Positions 38,009-47,344 of a stretch of DNA of 64,000 nucleotides are shown here, in pieces. Numbering within the stretch: the stretch's first letter is position 1; each line of letters opens with the position of its first letter. The DNA comes from Tabrizicola sp. (GTDB taxonomy: Bacteria > Pseudomonadota > Alphaproteobacteria > Rhodobacterales > Rhodobacteraceae). Below the pieces are notes generated by a model, which made no database searches, had not been told where the DNA came from, and saw only the letters and a list, made by a program, of their open reading frames with translations. The position numbers were made by a program, and so were the translations under genes. Location of the stretch: the NCBI RefSeq assembly GCF_016792905.1, contig NZ_JAEULP010000026.1, positions 62,001 through 126,000 of the forward strand. Direction: 5' to 3'.

Positions 38009-38497
38009 ATGCTTTTGCGTATGCGCCTTGCGGCCATTGCCGCATCGACACTGCTTTGCCTCGGGGCTGCCGCCCAGGCCGGATGTGCGATTCCCCCGAA
38101 TGCCGATGCGATGCAGAAGGAACTGCTCGCCCATCTCAACGCCGAACGCAAGGCGCGCGGGCTTTCGGCGCTGACGCTCTCGGCCAAGCTCGACAAGGCC
38201 GCCCAGGGTGCGGCCTGCGACAACGCCAAGCGCCGCTCGATCAGCCATGTCTCGTCTGACGGCGGCACGCTCAAGACCCGCCTGCGCCGCGTGGGCTACG
38301 GTTTCCGCACCGCCGCCGAAAACACCGGACGCGGCTTCGCCACGGGCGCCCGCGCGGTGGAATGGTGGATGCACTCGCCGCACCACAAGGACAACATCCT
38401 TCTGCGCAAGGCGCGCGACGTGGGCGTCGGGATCGCCGTCAGCCCCGCCCCCGACAACAAGATCCACTGGATCCTCGTGGTCGGCGCGTCCAAGTAA
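38009..38497 (+). CDS. CAP-domain (SCP/PR1-like) exported protein
   Basis: A 162-residue protein. A signal peptide ([24 protein letters not shown]) precedes the CAP domain. Motifs are [14 protein letters not shown], with its conserved Asn-Glu-Arg, and [14 protein letters not shown] with the second His and Asp/Asn. The closing strand is [22 protein letters not shown]. Two Cys (AGCAIPP and GAACDNA) may bridge. The start at 38009 has GGGGA in front. Function of bacterial CAP proteins is mostly unknown; secreted peptide binding or proteolysis is discussed. Confidence 0.87.
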   Translation: MLLRMRLAAIAASTLLCLGAAAQAGCAIPPNADAMQKELLAHLNAERKARGLSALTLSAKLDKAAQGAACDNAKRRSISHVSSDGGTLKTRLRRVGYGFRTAAENTGRGFATGARAVEWWMHSPHHKDNILLRKARDVGVGIAVSPAPDNKIHWILVVGASK

Positions 38498-38519
38498 CGG
38501 CCCTGCGCGCCCCGAACCC

Positions 38520-39833
38520 TCAGCGCGCAATCACCAGATCAGCCCGCAAGCCCCCAAGGGCCTCGCTCTGTGACAGTCGCAGCGATCCGCCATGGCTCAG
38601 GGCCACGTCCGATGCGATCGACAAGCCCAGCCCGACGCCGGTTCCGCGGTTCTGATCGCGCGATGCATCAAGCCGCGTGAACGGACGCAAGGCCTCCTCG
38701 CGCCGGTCAGCGGGAATGCCGGGACCATCGTCCTCGACCGTGATGCGCAGGCTGCGCTCCTGGAAGATGACGCGCAACTCGACCCGGGATGCAAAGCGCA
38801 ATGCGTTCGACACCAGGTTTTCCAAGGCCCGCGCCACGGCCTGCGGGCGCATCTCGACCGGCTCCGGCCTGCCATCGACCCCGACCAGCCGGGCCCTTTC
38901 TCCGGCATGTGCGACAACGTCCTCGACCATCGCCAGCACATCAGTCGGCGCCGACCCTTCCATCGCGTCGCCGCGGACGAAGGCCAGAAACTCGTCGACC
39001 ATCCGTTCCATCTGCGCCACATCCGCCTGCAACGCCTCGACCTCCGGGTCCTCGGGCATCAGCGACAGGGCCAGCCGCATCCGCGTGAGCGGCGTGCGCA
39101 GGTCGTGGCTGACCCCCGACAGCATCAGCGTGCGCTGCTCGATCTGCCGCTCGATCCGGGCGCGCATGTCCAGAAACGCCCGACCCGCCGCGCGGACCTC
39201 GATCGCGCCACGCGGCCGGTAGCTGACGGTGCGCCCCTTGCCGAACTCTTCCGCCACTTCCGCAAGCTTGGTGATCGGCCGCAACTGACGTCGCAGGAAA
39301 AAATAGGCGATGATCGTCAGTAGGATCGAAGCGATGACCATCAGGACCATCAGCTGGTGCGGATTGGTCGCCGACATCCGCCGTCGGCTCAGCTCGGCCT
39401 GAACCGGTCCGAAGCGGCTGTCGAATGTCAGGTGGACAAGGCGATCCGTCGCCGTCAGGTCCACCGCGACCAGGTTCGGCAGGCGTTCATGCAGCGTCAC
39501 GATGATCATGTCGCCGGACAGGTCGATGAACTGCCGCTTGTCCTCTGTGGGTGCATCGGGCCTTGCCGGCAAGAGCAGGTTGATCTCAAGCGCCTTCGCG
39601 ATGGGCACGACCGCGTCCCGGGCCGCCTCAAGCGACGGGCTTGCCTCGATCCGGTCCAGCAGGAAGCCAAGGTCGATCGCAACCCCTTGCGTCATCTGTC
39701 CGGTCACGTCTTCATAGAAACGCTGGATGAACTCGCTCGAGAACACCAGCTGAATGGCGACGATCGGCCCGATCAGGATCAGCGCCGCGCGACCGTAAAG
39801 GCCCCTGGGAAGGATACGTTGGAAGACCGACAT
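38520..39833 (-). CDS. Sensor histidine kinase (EnvZ-like)
   Basis: A 437-residue kinase. TM1 is at residues 15-34, a periplasmic sensor of about 120 residues follows, TM2 is at about 160-180, then a HAMP domain with [20 protein letters not shown]. The HisKA phosphorylation site is [17 protein letters not shown] near residue 235. The ATPase has [10 protein letters not shown] (N box), DDGPGIP (G1) and [11 protein letters not shown] (G2). The stop is 23 bases from the CAP gene, which converges. No response regulator is adjacent, so the partner is elsewhere. The signal is unknown; EnvZ relatives sense osmotic or envelope state. Confidence 0.9.
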   Translation of the reverse strand: MSVFQRILPRGLYGRAALILIGPIVAIQLVFSSEFIQRFYEDVTGQMTQGVAIDLGFLLDRIEASPSLEAARDAVVPIAKALEINLLLPARPDAPTEDKRQFIDLSGDMIIVTLHERLPNLVAVDLTATDRLVHLTFDSRFGPVQAELSRRRMSATNPHQLMVLMVIASILLTIIAYFFLRRQLRPITKLAEVAEEFGKGRTVSYRPRGAIEVRAAGRAFLDMRARIERQIEQRTLMLSGVSHDLRTPLTRMRLALSLMPEDPEVEALQADVAQMERMVDEFLAFVRGDAMEGSAPTDVLAMVEDVVAHAGERARLVGVDGRPEPVEMRPQAVARALENLVSNALRFASRVELRVIFQERSLRITVEDDGPGIPADRREEALRPFTRLDASRDQNRGTGVGLGLSIASDVALSHGGSLRLSQSEALGGLRADLVIAR

Positions 39834-39863
39834 CGCCCGCCAGACTATCCGCCCCGCATTCCC

Positions 39864-40751
39864 TTGGGAAGTCGCGCGGGGCCGGGCCGCTCCGATCCTC
39901 CGGTCCGGCTGCTGCGCGCCGCGAATCCCTCGCCCCTGACCGGAACCGGCACCAACACCTGGCTGGTGGGCGGCTCCGGTCTTGCCGTCATCGATCCCGG
40001 TCCCGATGATCCTGCGCATCTCGCCGCCATCCTCTCCGTACCCGGCCCCGGCCAGCGAATCGACAGGATCATCGTCACCCATGCCCACCGCGACCATTCC
40101 GCCCTGGCGCCGCGCCTTGCCGCCGCCACCGGCGCGCCGATCGTGGCCTTCGGCGGGGCACTGGACGGCCGCAGTCCGCTGATGACCCGCCTCGCCGGCA
40201 GTCTGCCGGACGGGGGCGAGGGGCTCGACCTCGCCTTCACCCCCGACCAGCACCTTGCCGACGGCGACACGCTCACCGGCCCGGACTGGAGCCTCACCGC
40301 CGTCCACACCCCGGGCCATCTTGGCGGACATCTCTGCCTCGCGCTCGGCGACACGCTCTTTTCCGGCGATCACGTCATGGGCTGGTCCACCTCCATCGTC
40401 TCGCCGCCCGACGGCGACATGGGCGCCTACATGGCCTCGCTGCACCGCCTCGCCGCCCGAAACTGGCAGCGCTTCCTGCCGGGCCATGGCGAGCCCGTCG
40501 ACGATCCCGCCGGGCGGATGGCCTACCTGATCGCCCACCGCCACCAGCGCGAGGCGCAGATCCTTGGGGCCCTGACCGGCGCCCCCTGGCACATTCCAGC
40601 CCTGACCGCCCGTATCTACCACGACATCCCGCCCCCGCTTCTTCGCGCCGCCGAGCGCAACGTCTTCGCGCATCTCATTGATCTCGCGTCCAGAAACCTG
40701 GTCGTGGCCGATCCGACCCTCCATCCCGATGCGCTGTTTTACCGCGCGTGA
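39864..40751 (+). CDS. MBL-fold metallo-hydrolase (LACTB2-like)
   Basis: A 295-residue metallo-beta-lactamase-fold protein. Motif 2 is VTHAHRDHSALAPRLAAATG (here HxHxDH reads HAHRDH), motif 3 HTPGHLGGHLCL, motif 4 LFSGDHVMGWS, and GHGEPVDDPAG is a late ligand region. The NPSPLTGTGTNTWLVG block marks the LACTB2/RNase-like branch. No ATG fits the 5' end. I give a TTG at 39864, 30 bases from the divergent kinase start, and its certainty is low. An endoribonuclease or hydroxyacyl-hydrolase role is possible. Confidence 0.8.
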   Translation: MGSRAGPGRSDPPVRLLRAANPSPLTGTGTNTWLVGGSGLAVIDPGPDDPAHLAAILSVPGPGQRIDRIIVTHAHRDHSALAPRLAAATGAPIVAFGGALDGRSPLMTRLAGSLPDGGEGLDLAFTPDQHLADGDTLTGPDWSLTAVHTPGHLGGHLCLALGDTLFSGDHVMGWSTSIVSPPDGDMGAYMASLHRLAARNWQRFLPGHGEPVDDPAGRMAYLIAHRHQREAQILGALTGAPWHIPALTARIYHDIPPPLLRAAERNVFAHLIDLASRNLVVADPTLHPDALFYRA

Positions 40752-40821
40752 CCCGCGGTGTCCCTTCCCGCGATTTGCCCCTTGCCGCCCCCGTACACCC
40801 TTGCTATAGACCCGCCCGTGT

Positions 40822-40896
40822 TCCGGCGTAGCTCAGCGGTAGAGCAGTTGACTGTTAATCAATTGGTCGTAGGTTCGATCCCTACCGCCGGAGCCA
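40822..40896 (+). tRNA. tRNA-Asn (anticodon GTT)
   Basis: TCCGGCG pairs with CGCCGGA at the ends, and GCC then A completes the discriminator and CCA. The anticodon loop CTGTTAA gives GTT. D-arm GCTC-AGCGGTA-GAGC and T-loop TTCGATC are standard. Confidence 0.97.
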
Positions 40897-41011
40897 ACAC
40901 CACCAGGGGCCCGTGAGCGATCACCGGGCCCCTCGTGATTCCGGGGCCCCAGGATTTCCGCGACCGGCCGACTTGCCATCCTCCGGCAGACTGGCTAAAT
41001 GGGCAGCCAAG

Positions 41012-41085
41012 GCGGGTGTAGCTCAATGGTAGAGCAGAAGCTTCCCAAGCTTACGACGAGGGTTCGATTCCCTTCACCCGCTCCA
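41012..41085 (+). tRNA. tRNA-Gly (anticodon CCC)
   Basis: GCGGGTG pairs with CACCCGC, then discriminator T and CCA. The anticodon loop TTCCCAA gives CCC, decoding GGG. D-arm and T-arm are typical. The first base pair of the anticodon stem is a G-A mismatch. It lies 115 bases after tRNA-Asn on the same strand. Confidence 0.93.
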
Positions 41086-41156
41086 TCTCCTCACCTCGGC
41101 GATTGACACAGGTCCCCCGTCGGTTGACCCTTGCGTCACCCAGAACGGAGCGGTCC

Positions 41157-41468
41157 ATGTCCCCTCGCCTCGCAGCCCTTCCCCTCTGCCTCGCGCTCGC
41201 CGCCTGCACCCAGGACAGCGGGCCGTCCGAACCCTACGCCTTTGTCGGCGCGTGGGACTGCGGGGTGCAGAGCTTCAGCTTCACCAACACCACCTACACC
41301 AACGGCACCGACACCTATCCGATCCGGACTGTCAGCCGCGATGGTCGCAACTACACCCTGCGCTTCTCCAACGGCTACGTCATCACCCTGGCCGCCGTCA
41401 CCGATACCGGGCTTACCTGGGTCTCGGGCCAGACCGGCGACCAGTTCAACTGCCGCCGCGTGAAGTAG
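41157..41468 (+). CDS. Small lipoprotein, function unknown
   Basis: A 103-residue protein with a lipoprotein signal (LCLALAACTQ, cleavage before Cys at about residue 15). The mature part holds a beta-rich domain with GAWDCGVQSFSFTNTTYTNG, TDTYPIRTV and a C-terminal GDQFNCRRVK. The two Cys could bridge. The shape resembles small lipocalin-like or PepSY-type folds, but no family is certain. The ATG has GGAG seven bases before it. Confidence 0.75.
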   Translation: MSPRLAALPLCLALAACTQDSGPSEPYAFVGAWDCGVQSFSFTNTTYTNGTDTYPIRTVSRDGRNYTLRFSNGYVITLAAVTDTGLTWVSGQTGDQFNCRRVK

Positions 41469-41528
41469 CTTCCGTTCGGGCGCGGAACCGGCTAACCAGC
41501 CGCCCGACGCCAATGAGGAGAGACGAGA

Positions 41529-41882
41529 ATGAACACCGACATCACCCGCTACGGCATCGGCCCCCGCATGTCCGAGGCCGTGGCCTGCAACGGCATCCTC
41601 TGGCTCGCGGGGCAGCTCGGCGAGCCTTCCGGCTCGGTCGCCGACCAGACGCGCCAGGCACTTGCTGCCGTCGATGCAATCCTCGCCAAGGCCGGGATCG
41701 ACAAGACCCGAATCCTGATGGTCCAGATCTGGCTCGCGGACATGGCGACCTTCGCCGAGATGAACTCGGTCTACGACACCTGGGTGCCGCAGGGTCACAC
41801 CCCGGCCCGCGCCACCGGTGAATCGAAGCTGGCGACGCCGGACTACAAGGTCGAGATCATCGTCACCGCCGCGCTGAAGTAA
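41529..41882 (+). CDS. RidA family protein (YjgF/YER057c/UK114)
   Basis: A 117-residue trimeric enamine/imine deaminase-type protein. GILWLAGQLGEPSGSVADQT and ARATGESKLATPDYKVEIIV are family blocks; the arginine in ARATGES aligns with the catalytic Arg of RidA only approximately. It therefore belongs to the Rid superfamily but may not be true RidA. It has a GAGGAG ribosome site. It converges with pgi across a triple hairpin. Confidence 0.87.
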   Translation: MNTDITRYGIGPRMSEAVACNGILWLAGQLGEPSGSVADQTRQALAAVDAILAKAGIDKTRILMVQIWLADMATFAEMNSVYDTWVPQGHTPARATGESKLATPDYKVEIIVTAALK

Positions 41883-41886
41883 GCGC

Positions 41887-41953
41887 CGGAATTCTCGAAA
41901 ATTCCGGATCGGAGCCTTCAAAGGCTCCGGTCCGATTTCTTCGAAGAAATCGC
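41887..41953. repeat. Triple palindrome (RidA / pgi), related element 5
   Basis: Three hairpins lie in a row: CCGGAATT/AATTCCGG with a six-base loop (41887-41908), CGGAGCCTT/AAGGCTCCG (41911-41930), and the perfect 20-bp palindrome centred on TTCTTCGAAGAA (41934-41953). They fill most of the 79 bases between two convergent genes. Confidence 0.8.
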
Positions 41954-41961
41954 TTCCCCGA

Positions 41962-43560
41962 TCACCCCCGCAGGAAGGCCACCAGCGCCGCCGTGGACCC
42001 GTCCTTGCCTTCGGTCCCCGCCTTGCCCTCCAGCACCGGCTGCAAAGCCAGCGCCAGTTCCTTGCCCAGCTCCACCCCCCACTGGTCATAGGAGTTGATC
42101 CCGAGGATCACGCCTTCCACGAACACCCGATGCTCGTAGAGCGCGATGATCTGGCCCAGTGTGAAGGGCGTCAAATGGTCGAAGGCCAGAACGGTCGAGG
42201 GTCGGTTGCCCGGGAACACCCGATGTCGCGCCTGGCGCTCCAGCTCGGCCCCAGTCGCCCCCTTCTTCGCCATGATCGCCCGCGCTTCGTCGAGACTGCG
42301 CCCGCGCAGCAAGGCTTCGGCCTGAGCCAGGCAATTCGACACCAGCAGGAGGTGCTGATGCTTGAGGTCCGGCTCATGGCCGCGCCGCGCCACCAGGAAT
42401 TCGCAGGGCACCACCCGCGTGCCCTGGTGGATCAGCTGGTAGAACGCATGCTGGCCATTGGTGCCCGGCTCGCCCCAGACGACCGGGCCGGAATTGGTGG
42501 TCAGGTCCGATCCGTCCACCGCCACCCGCTTGCCGTTACTCTCCATCTCCAGTTGCTGGAGGTAGGCAGGAAGCCGCGCAAGTCGTTGATCATAAGGCAG
42601 AACCGCCCGCGTGGCATAGTCGCACAACTGGTTGTGCCAGACACCGACCAGGGCCAGCATCACCGGCATGCTCTGGGCAAACGGCGCCGTCAGGAAATGG
42701 CGGTCCATCGCCCGACCACCGGCGAGGAATTCGTCGAACGCCTCCGGCCCCACCGCGATCATCAGGGCCAGGCCGATCGGCCCCCACATCGAATAGCGCC
42801 CGCCGACCCAGTCCTCGAACCCGAAAACCCGCTCGGGATCAATGCCATAGGCGGCGGTCTTGTCACCTGCCGTCGACACCGCCGCGAACTGCGCCGCCGG
42901 GTTCTTCACCTTCGCGGCCATCCAGCGTTTTGCCGTGTCGGCATTGGTCATCGTCTCGATGGTGGTGAAGGTCTTCGACGCCACGATCACCAGCGTCGTC
43001 TCCGGGTTCAGCCCCTGCAGCGTGTCATGGATATGCGCGCCATCGACGTTCGAGACGAAATGACAGCGCGGCCCGTCGGCAAAGGGCTGCAGCGCAAGAT
43101 AGGCCATCGCCGGGCCCAGGTCGGACCCGCCGATGCCGATGTTGACCACATCGGTGATCCGGCCGCCCTGGCCCTTGAAGCCACCCTGTCGCACGTCCCG
43201 CGCAAACGCCGCACAGGCCGCACGGATTCGGCGCACCTCGGGCAGCACGTCCTTGCCGTCGACGAAGATCGACTCGTCATCCCCGGCCCGCAGCGCCACA
43301 TGCAGGACGGCCCTGCCCTCGGTATCGTTGATCTTCGCGCCCGAAAACATCGCCGCCCGCTTCTCGGCGACGCCAGAGACTTCGGCGAGCCGCACCAGCG
43401 CGGCGCGGGTGGCCGCGTCAAGGTTGGTCTTGGAATAGTCGAACAACATCCCGTCGGCTCGGACGGAATAGTCCGCCGCACGGCTTTCATCAAACAGATC
43501 AAGGATATGTCGGCCCTTGTTCACGTCATGAAGCCGCTTCAGGTCAGCCCATTTCGTCAT
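41962..43560 (-). CDS. pgi: Glucose-6-phosphate isomerase
   Basis: A 532-residue enzyme interconverting glucose-6-P and fructose-6-P. Signatures are [19 protein letters not shown] near residue 140, [20 protein letters not shown] near 260, and [17 protein letters not shown] and [14 protein letters not shown] near the C-terminus. I chose the ATG at 43560, five codons inside the longest frame, because it is the standard start and lies two bases after the pgl stop. It is the last gene of the zwf-pgl-pgi operon and feeds fructose-6-P back into the oxidative route. Confidence 0.96.
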   Translation of the reverse strand: MTKWADLKRLHDVNKGRHILDLFDESRAADYSVRADGMLFDYSKTNLDAATRAALVRLAEVSGVAEKRAAMFSGAKINDTEGRAVLHVALRAGDDESIFVDGKDVLPEVRRIRAACAAFARDVRQGGFKGQGGRITDVVNIGIGGSDLGPAMAYLALQPFADGPRCHFVSNVDGAHIHDTLQGLNPETTLVIVASKTFTTIETMTNADTAKRWMAAKVKNPAAQFAAVSTAGDKTAAYGIDPERVFGFEDWVGGRYSMWGPIGLALMIAVGPEAFDEFLAGGRAMDRHFLTAPFAQSMPVMLALVGVWHNQLCDYATRAVLPYDQRLARLPAYLQQLEMESNGKRVAVDGSDLTTNSGPVVWGEPGTNGQHAFYQLIHQGTRVVPCEFLVARRGHEPDLKHQHLLLVSNCLAQAEALLRGRSLDEARAIMAKKGATGAELERQARHRVFPGNRPSTVLAFDHLTPFTLGQIIALYEHRVFVEGVILGINSYDQWGVELGKELALALQPVLEGKAGTEGKDGSTAALVAFLRG

Positions 43561-43562
43561 GG

Positions 43563-44234
43563 CTACTCCGCCCAATGCACGGTTGCGTTGTCGAGGACGG
43601 CGCGCACCGGCGCCTCCATCGGGGTCAGGGTCATCGCGCGTTCCAGCGCCGCGCGCTTGTCCGGCCCAGTGATCAGGACATGGATGTTGAACGCCTCACG
43701 CAGCGTTCGTGCCGTCAGGGTGATCCGGGGCTCGCCCGCCGCCTCGGCCCGCATCGGCAGAAGGATCGGCGCACTGGCCGACAGCGCCTCCTCCAGCCGG
43801 TCGGCGCCGGGAAAGAGGCTTGCCGTGTGCATGTCCGCCCCCATGCCAAGAAGCAGGACCGAGATCGGCAGATACGGCTTCAGCCCGTCCTCCAACGCCT
43901 CAAGCATCGCCTCCGGCTGGTCGGCGGGCGCATAGAGCGGCACCAGCCGCGCCTGCGCTGCCCTGCCGCGCAACAGCCGTTCCCGCAGCAATCGCGTGTT
44001 CGACCGTTCGGAGGTTTCCGGCACCCAGCGTTCGTCGTTCAGCACCACCGCGACATTGGCCCAGTCCAGGTCTACCCCCGACAGCGTGTCGAAGATAGGC
44101 CCCGGGGTCGTGCCCCCGGGAACCGACAAGGTCGCCTTCCCCTCCCGCCGCAGGAAATCCGCCAGCTGCCCGGCGATGGTGTTCGCCAGCCCCAGCATCA
44201 GGAATTCGCGGTCCGGGTAGACCTCCCACTTCAT
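43563..44234 (-). CDS. pgl: 6-phosphogluconolactonase (DevB/SOL type)
   Basis: A 223-residue member of the NagB/RpiA fold. [13 protein letters not shown] near residue 40, [12 protein letters not shown]-like [17 protein letters not shown] near 65, and [18 protein letters not shown] near 130 are diagnostic. It hydrolyses 6-phosphogluconolactone from Zwf. Its start overlaps the zwf stop by four bases (ATGA), and pgi starts two bases after its stop. Translation of the three is coupled. Confidence 0.95.
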   Translation of the reverse strand: MKWEVYPDREFLMLGLANTIAGQLADFLRREGKATLSVPGGTTPGPIFDTLSGVDLDWANVAVVLNDERWVPETSERSNTRLLRERLLRGRAAQARLVPLYAPADQPEAMLEALEDGLKPYLPISVLLLGMGADMHTASLFPGADRLEEALSASAPILLPMRAEAAGEPRITLTARTLREAFNIHVLITGPDKRAALERAMTLTPMEAPVRAVLDNATVHWAE

Positions 44235-45685
44235 TCGCGTATCTCCCGCCAGCGCCGCCCGTCGCGGTGCATCAGCATCAACGCATCCTCCGGGCCCGAG
44301 GATCCGGGATCATAGGTCTGCGGCCGGTCGCCGCGCGCTTCCCAGCCCTGGATGATCGGGTCGGTCCAGGCCCAGGCCGCCTCCACCTCGTCGCCGCGCA
44401 TGAACAGCGTCTGGTTGCCCCGTATCACGTCCATGATCAGCCGCTCATAGGCATCCGGCACGTCATCCGCTTCGGCACCCAGCGCATCGGCAAAGGACAT
44501 GTCCAAGGGCACCTGCATCAGCCGCATGCCCCCCGGCCCCGGCTCCTTGATCATCACCATCAGGTCCATGCCCTCGTTCGGCTGGAGCCGGATGACCAGC
44601 ACGTTCGCATGCCAGCCCGTGGCGTCATCGAAGATCGCATGCGGCGGCTGGCGGAAGGTGATGGCAATCTCGCTCGCCCGCGCCCGCAGGCGCTTGCCGG
44701 TGCGCAGGTAGAACGGCACCCCCTGCCAACGCCAGTTCGACACCTGCACCTTCAGCGCGATGTAGCTTTCGGTCTTCGATGCCGGGTTCTCGGAATGGAC
44801 CAGATAGCCCTTCTCGCCCTTGCCCGCGCCATACTGCCCGCGCACGATGTCTTCCTTCGGCACCGGCTTCAGCGCGCGGATCACCTTCAGCTTCTCGTCC
44901 CGCACGGCGTCCGGGTCGAAATGGTACGGAGGCTCCATGGCGATCAGGCACAGAAGCTGCATCATGTGGTTCTGCACCATGTCCCGCATGGCACCCGACT
45001 TGTCGTAATAGGCCCCGCGCCCGTCGACCCCCACCGTCTCGGCCACGGTGATCTGCACGTGGTCGATGTATTCCGCCTTCCACAAGGGCTCGAACAGGAT
45101 GTTGGCAAAGCGCACCGCCATCAGGTTCTGCACCGTCTCCTTGCCCAGGTAATGGTCGATCCGGTAGATCTGCGTCTCGTTGAAATGCTTCGCCAGCACC
45201 GCGTTCAGCGCCTTCGCGGATGCCAGATCGCGCCCGAACGGCTTTTCCACCACGATCCGGCTCCAGGCGTCCGCGATGCCATATTCCGACAGCCGCTGCG
45301 CAATGTCGCCGAAGAGGCTCGGCGCCACCGAGAAATAGAAGGCCCTGACCACATTCTCGCGCATCAGCGCCTTCAAGGCCGCCCAGCCCCCGGTCCCGGT
45401 CGCGTCGATCGAGACATAGTGGATGCGGCCCAGGAACCCCTCGATCGCCGCCTGATCCTGCCGCGCCTTCGGCACGAATTCGGCAATCGCCGCCCGCACC
45501 TGCTCGCGGAAGCCTTCGTCGGTCAGGTCGGCCCGTGCCGCGCCGATGATCCGGCTGTCCCCCGGCATCTGCCCCGCCACGAAGCGACGATAGAGCCCCG
45601 GCAGGATCTTGCGGCGGGCCAGGTCGCCCGTGCCGCCGAAGATCACCAGGTCGAAGACATCCACCGGAATGACACGCGAAACCAT
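44231..45685 (-). CDS. zwf: Glucose-6-phosphate 1-dehydrogenase
   Basis: A 484-residue enzyme, first step of the Entner-Doudoroff and pentose phosphate pathways. It has the NADP-binding FGGTGDLARRKILPGLY at residues 11-27, the active-site RIDHYLGKETVQNLM near 185, and the EKPFG motif near 155. Its ATG is preceded by AGGAGA. A palindrome identical in its 12-base core to that of edd lies 22 bases upstream of the start codon. Together with pgl and pgi it delivers 6-phosphogluconate to Edd. Confidence 0.96.
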   Translation of the reverse strand: MVSRVIPVDVFDLVIFGGTGDLARRKILPGLYRRFVAGQMPGDSRIIGAARADLTDEGFREQVRAAIAEFVPKARQDQAAIEGFLGRIHYVSIDATGTGGWAALKALMRENVVRAFYFSVAPSLFGDIAQRLSEYGIADAWSRIVVEKPFGRDLASAKALNAVLAKHFNETQIYRIDHYLGKETVQNLMAVRFANILFEPLWKAEYIDHVQITVAETVGVDGRGAYYDKSGAMRDMVQNHMMQLLCLIAMEPPYHFDPDAVRDEKLKVIRALKPVPKEDIVRGQYGAGKGEKGYLVHSENPASKTESYIALKVQVSNWRWQGVPFYLRTGKRLRARASEIAITFRQPPHAIFDDATGWHANVLVIRLQPNEGMDLMVMIKEPGPGGMRLMQVPLDMSFADALGAEADDVPDAYERLIMDVIRGNQTLFMRGDEVEAAWAWTDPIIQGWEARGDRPQTYDPGSSGPEDALMLMHRDGRRWREIRE

Positions 45686-45706
45686 GACCGTCTCCTGCGA
45701 GGGCGC

Positions 45707-45720
45707 TGTTAGCGCTAACG
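45707..45720. promoter_or_regulatory. LacI-family (CceR-like) operator upstream of zwf
   Basis: TGTTAGCGCTAACG; the 12-bp core GTTAGCGCTAAC is a perfect palindrome and is identical to the edd site. It lies between the predicted -10 box and the ribosome site, so binding would block transcription start or early elongation. Confidence 0.75.
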
Positions 45721-45725
45721 GCGGC

Positions 45726-45754
45726 GTTCTACAGCCTGCCCGCTCCCCTGTCTA
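45726..45754 (-). promoter_or_regulatory. Candidate zwf promoter
   Basis: On the minus strand TAGACA and TAGAAC are 17 bases apart. The operator begins six bases after the -10 box. The 11-mer CTAGACAGGGG around the -35 box is also present upstream of glgP (62370-62380). Confidence 0.5.
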
Positions 45755-45789
45755 GCATTCACGCGCGACAGGGGGAACTGGTGCGCGGA

Positions 45790-46488
45790 TCAGCCCTCGT
45801 CCAGCGACTGCCAACGCACCTTCAGGAGCCCCGGCTCGGCAGCCAGCCGCTGCACCGCCTGCTCCAGCCCGATCTCGCCAACCCCTTCCGCCGTCACCGT
45901 GGCGGAAACGTCCAGCCCGCGCCCGTCCTCGCCCGGAGCCAGACCGATCTCCGACAGATGCAAACCCCCGATCGTGAGAGTCCGCAACATCAGGCTCCGT
46001 GCCAGCGCCTCCTCGGCCTCGGCCACGGTGACGATCACGCGGTAGCCCCGGCTGAGCGGGATCCCCGCCCGCGTGTGCCGTTTCAGCCACTTCACCAGGG
46101 GCCGCAACCCCAGGTTCACGAACACCACCATTCCAGTCAGCAAGAGCGCCAGGTCCCAGGCCCCTGCCCCGGCCATCATGCCCACGCCCGCAGAACACCA
46201 CAGCGTCGCCGCCGTGTTCAGCCCGTGGATGTTGAACCCGTCGCGAAAGATGATCCCGGCACCCAGGAAACCGATCCCCGACACGATCTGCGCCGCAACC
46301 CTTGTATGGCTCACCTCGTCCGGGAAGAGGCCCGAGAAGATGACAAAGCCCGCCGCCCCCAGCGAGACCAGCGCATTGGTCCTGAGGCCCGCCATCCGCT
46401 GCCGGACCTGCCGCTCGGACCCGATGACCGCGCCGCAGGCCAGCGCCGTGAACATGTGCAGCGCTGCCGCCTGCAAAGTGACATCCAT
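45790..46488 (-). CDS. MgtC/SapB family membrane protein
   Basis: A 232-residue protein. The N-terminal membrane domain has four or five helices with the MgtC blocks AACGAVIGSERQVRQRMAGL-like CGAVIGSERQVRQ, RTNALVSLGAAGF, VSGIGFLGAGIIFRDG and GLNTAATLWCSAGVG. A C-terminal soluble ACT-like domain spans about residues 150-232. MgtC relatives modulate ATP synthase, phosphate or Mg2+ homeostasis in some bacteria. The ATG at 46488 follows GAGGGGCGGG. It lies upstream of zwf on the same strand but is separated by the zwf promoter. Confidence 0.88.
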   Translation of the reverse strand: MDVTLQAAALHMFTALACGAVIGSERQVRQRMAGLRTNALVSLGAAGFVIFSGLFPDEVSHTRVAAQIVSGIGFLGAGIIFRDGFNIHGLNTAATLWCSAGVGMMAGAGAWDLALLLTGMVVFVNLGLRPLVKWLKRHTRAGIPLSRGYRVIVTVAEAEEALARSLMLRTLTIGGLHLSEIGLAPGEDGRGLDVSATVTAEGVGEIGLEQAVQRLAAEPGLLKVRWQSLDEG

Positions 46489-46578
46489 GACCCGCCCCTC
46501 TTCCAAGGCGGCCAGAAGATCACCCCTCCCCCGGTTTGTGAAGCTTATGTAACGGCGATATGACGGCCGGAAGCGACC

Positions 46579-47163
46579 TCAGGCTTCCAGTTCGGCATCC
46601 CAGTACAGGTAGTCCATCCAGCTTTCGTGCAGATGGTTCGGCGGGAAGCGGCGGCCATGCGCCTGCATCTCCTCCGCCGACGGCACGCGTGGCAGCCGGT
46701 TCAGATACATCCCTGCCTGTTTCAGCGTGCGCGAGCCCTTGCGCAGGTTGCAGGGCGAACAGGCTGCCACCACGTTCTCCCAGCTGGTAATGCCGCCCTT
46801 CGACCGCGGCAGCACATGGTCGAAGGTCAGGTCGCCCTTCGCCCCGCAATACTGACAGCAGAATTCGTCCCGCAGAAAAAGATTGAAGCGCGTGAATGCC
46901 ACGCGCTTCTGGGGTCTTACGAACTCTTTCAGGACCACCACGCTGGGTATCCTGAACTCTTGCCTTTGACTATGAACCACGGCGTCATATTCCGCGACGA
47001 TCTGCACCCGGTCCAGGAAGGCGGCCTTGATCGCCTCCTGCCAGGGCCAGAGCGACAGCGGATAATAGGACAGCGGGCGATAATCGGCATTCAGCACCAG
47101 CGCAGGGTAGTGCTTCAGCGCCGCGGGATCGCGCACGAACTGGGTTCTGAAATCGCCGTCCAT
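46579..47163 (-). CDS. HNH endonuclease
   Basis: A 194-residue protein. After ALVLNADYRPLSYYPLSLWP, a conserved leader of this family, the HNH fold has CCQYCGAKGDLTFDHVLPRS and ENVVAACSPCNLRKG, with two zinc CxxC knuckles (CQYC, CSPC) around the DH catalytic pair. I chose the ATG at 47163, which gives the usual MDGDFRTQF start. Relatives are widely conserved single genes with unclear targets. It lies 146-182 bases downstream of the radical SAM gene. Confidence 0.87.
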   Translation of the reverse strand: MDGDFRTQFVRDPAALKHYPALVLNADYRPLSYYPLSLWPWQEAIKAAFLDRVQIVAEYDAVVHSQRQEFRIPSVVVLKEFVRPQKRVAFTRFNLFLRDEFCCQYCGAKGDLTFDHVLPRSKGGITSWENVVAACSPCNLRKGSRTLKQAGMYLNRLPRVPSAEEMQAHGRRFPPNHLHESWMDYLYWDAELEA

Positions 47164-47344
47164 TGCCGTCAAAGACTCCGCACTTCGCCCGTCAGTCATC
47201 GGCCAGCAGGGCGGGCGGTCCCGCCCCGTACCCCGAAACTATATCTGGCGTTTGGCCCAAGGCAACCCCCAAGCGCGTGATCGCACCAAGGGTTCTCCAC
47301 AGGGTTCTGCACCAGCCGGGTAACAGGGCAATGACGGTGCGGGC

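Noticed and set aside
40822-41085. tRNA-Asn and tRNA-Gly as a site of an integrated element
   Set aside because: The genes on both sides are ordinary and no integrase or repeat of the tRNA ends occurs nearby.
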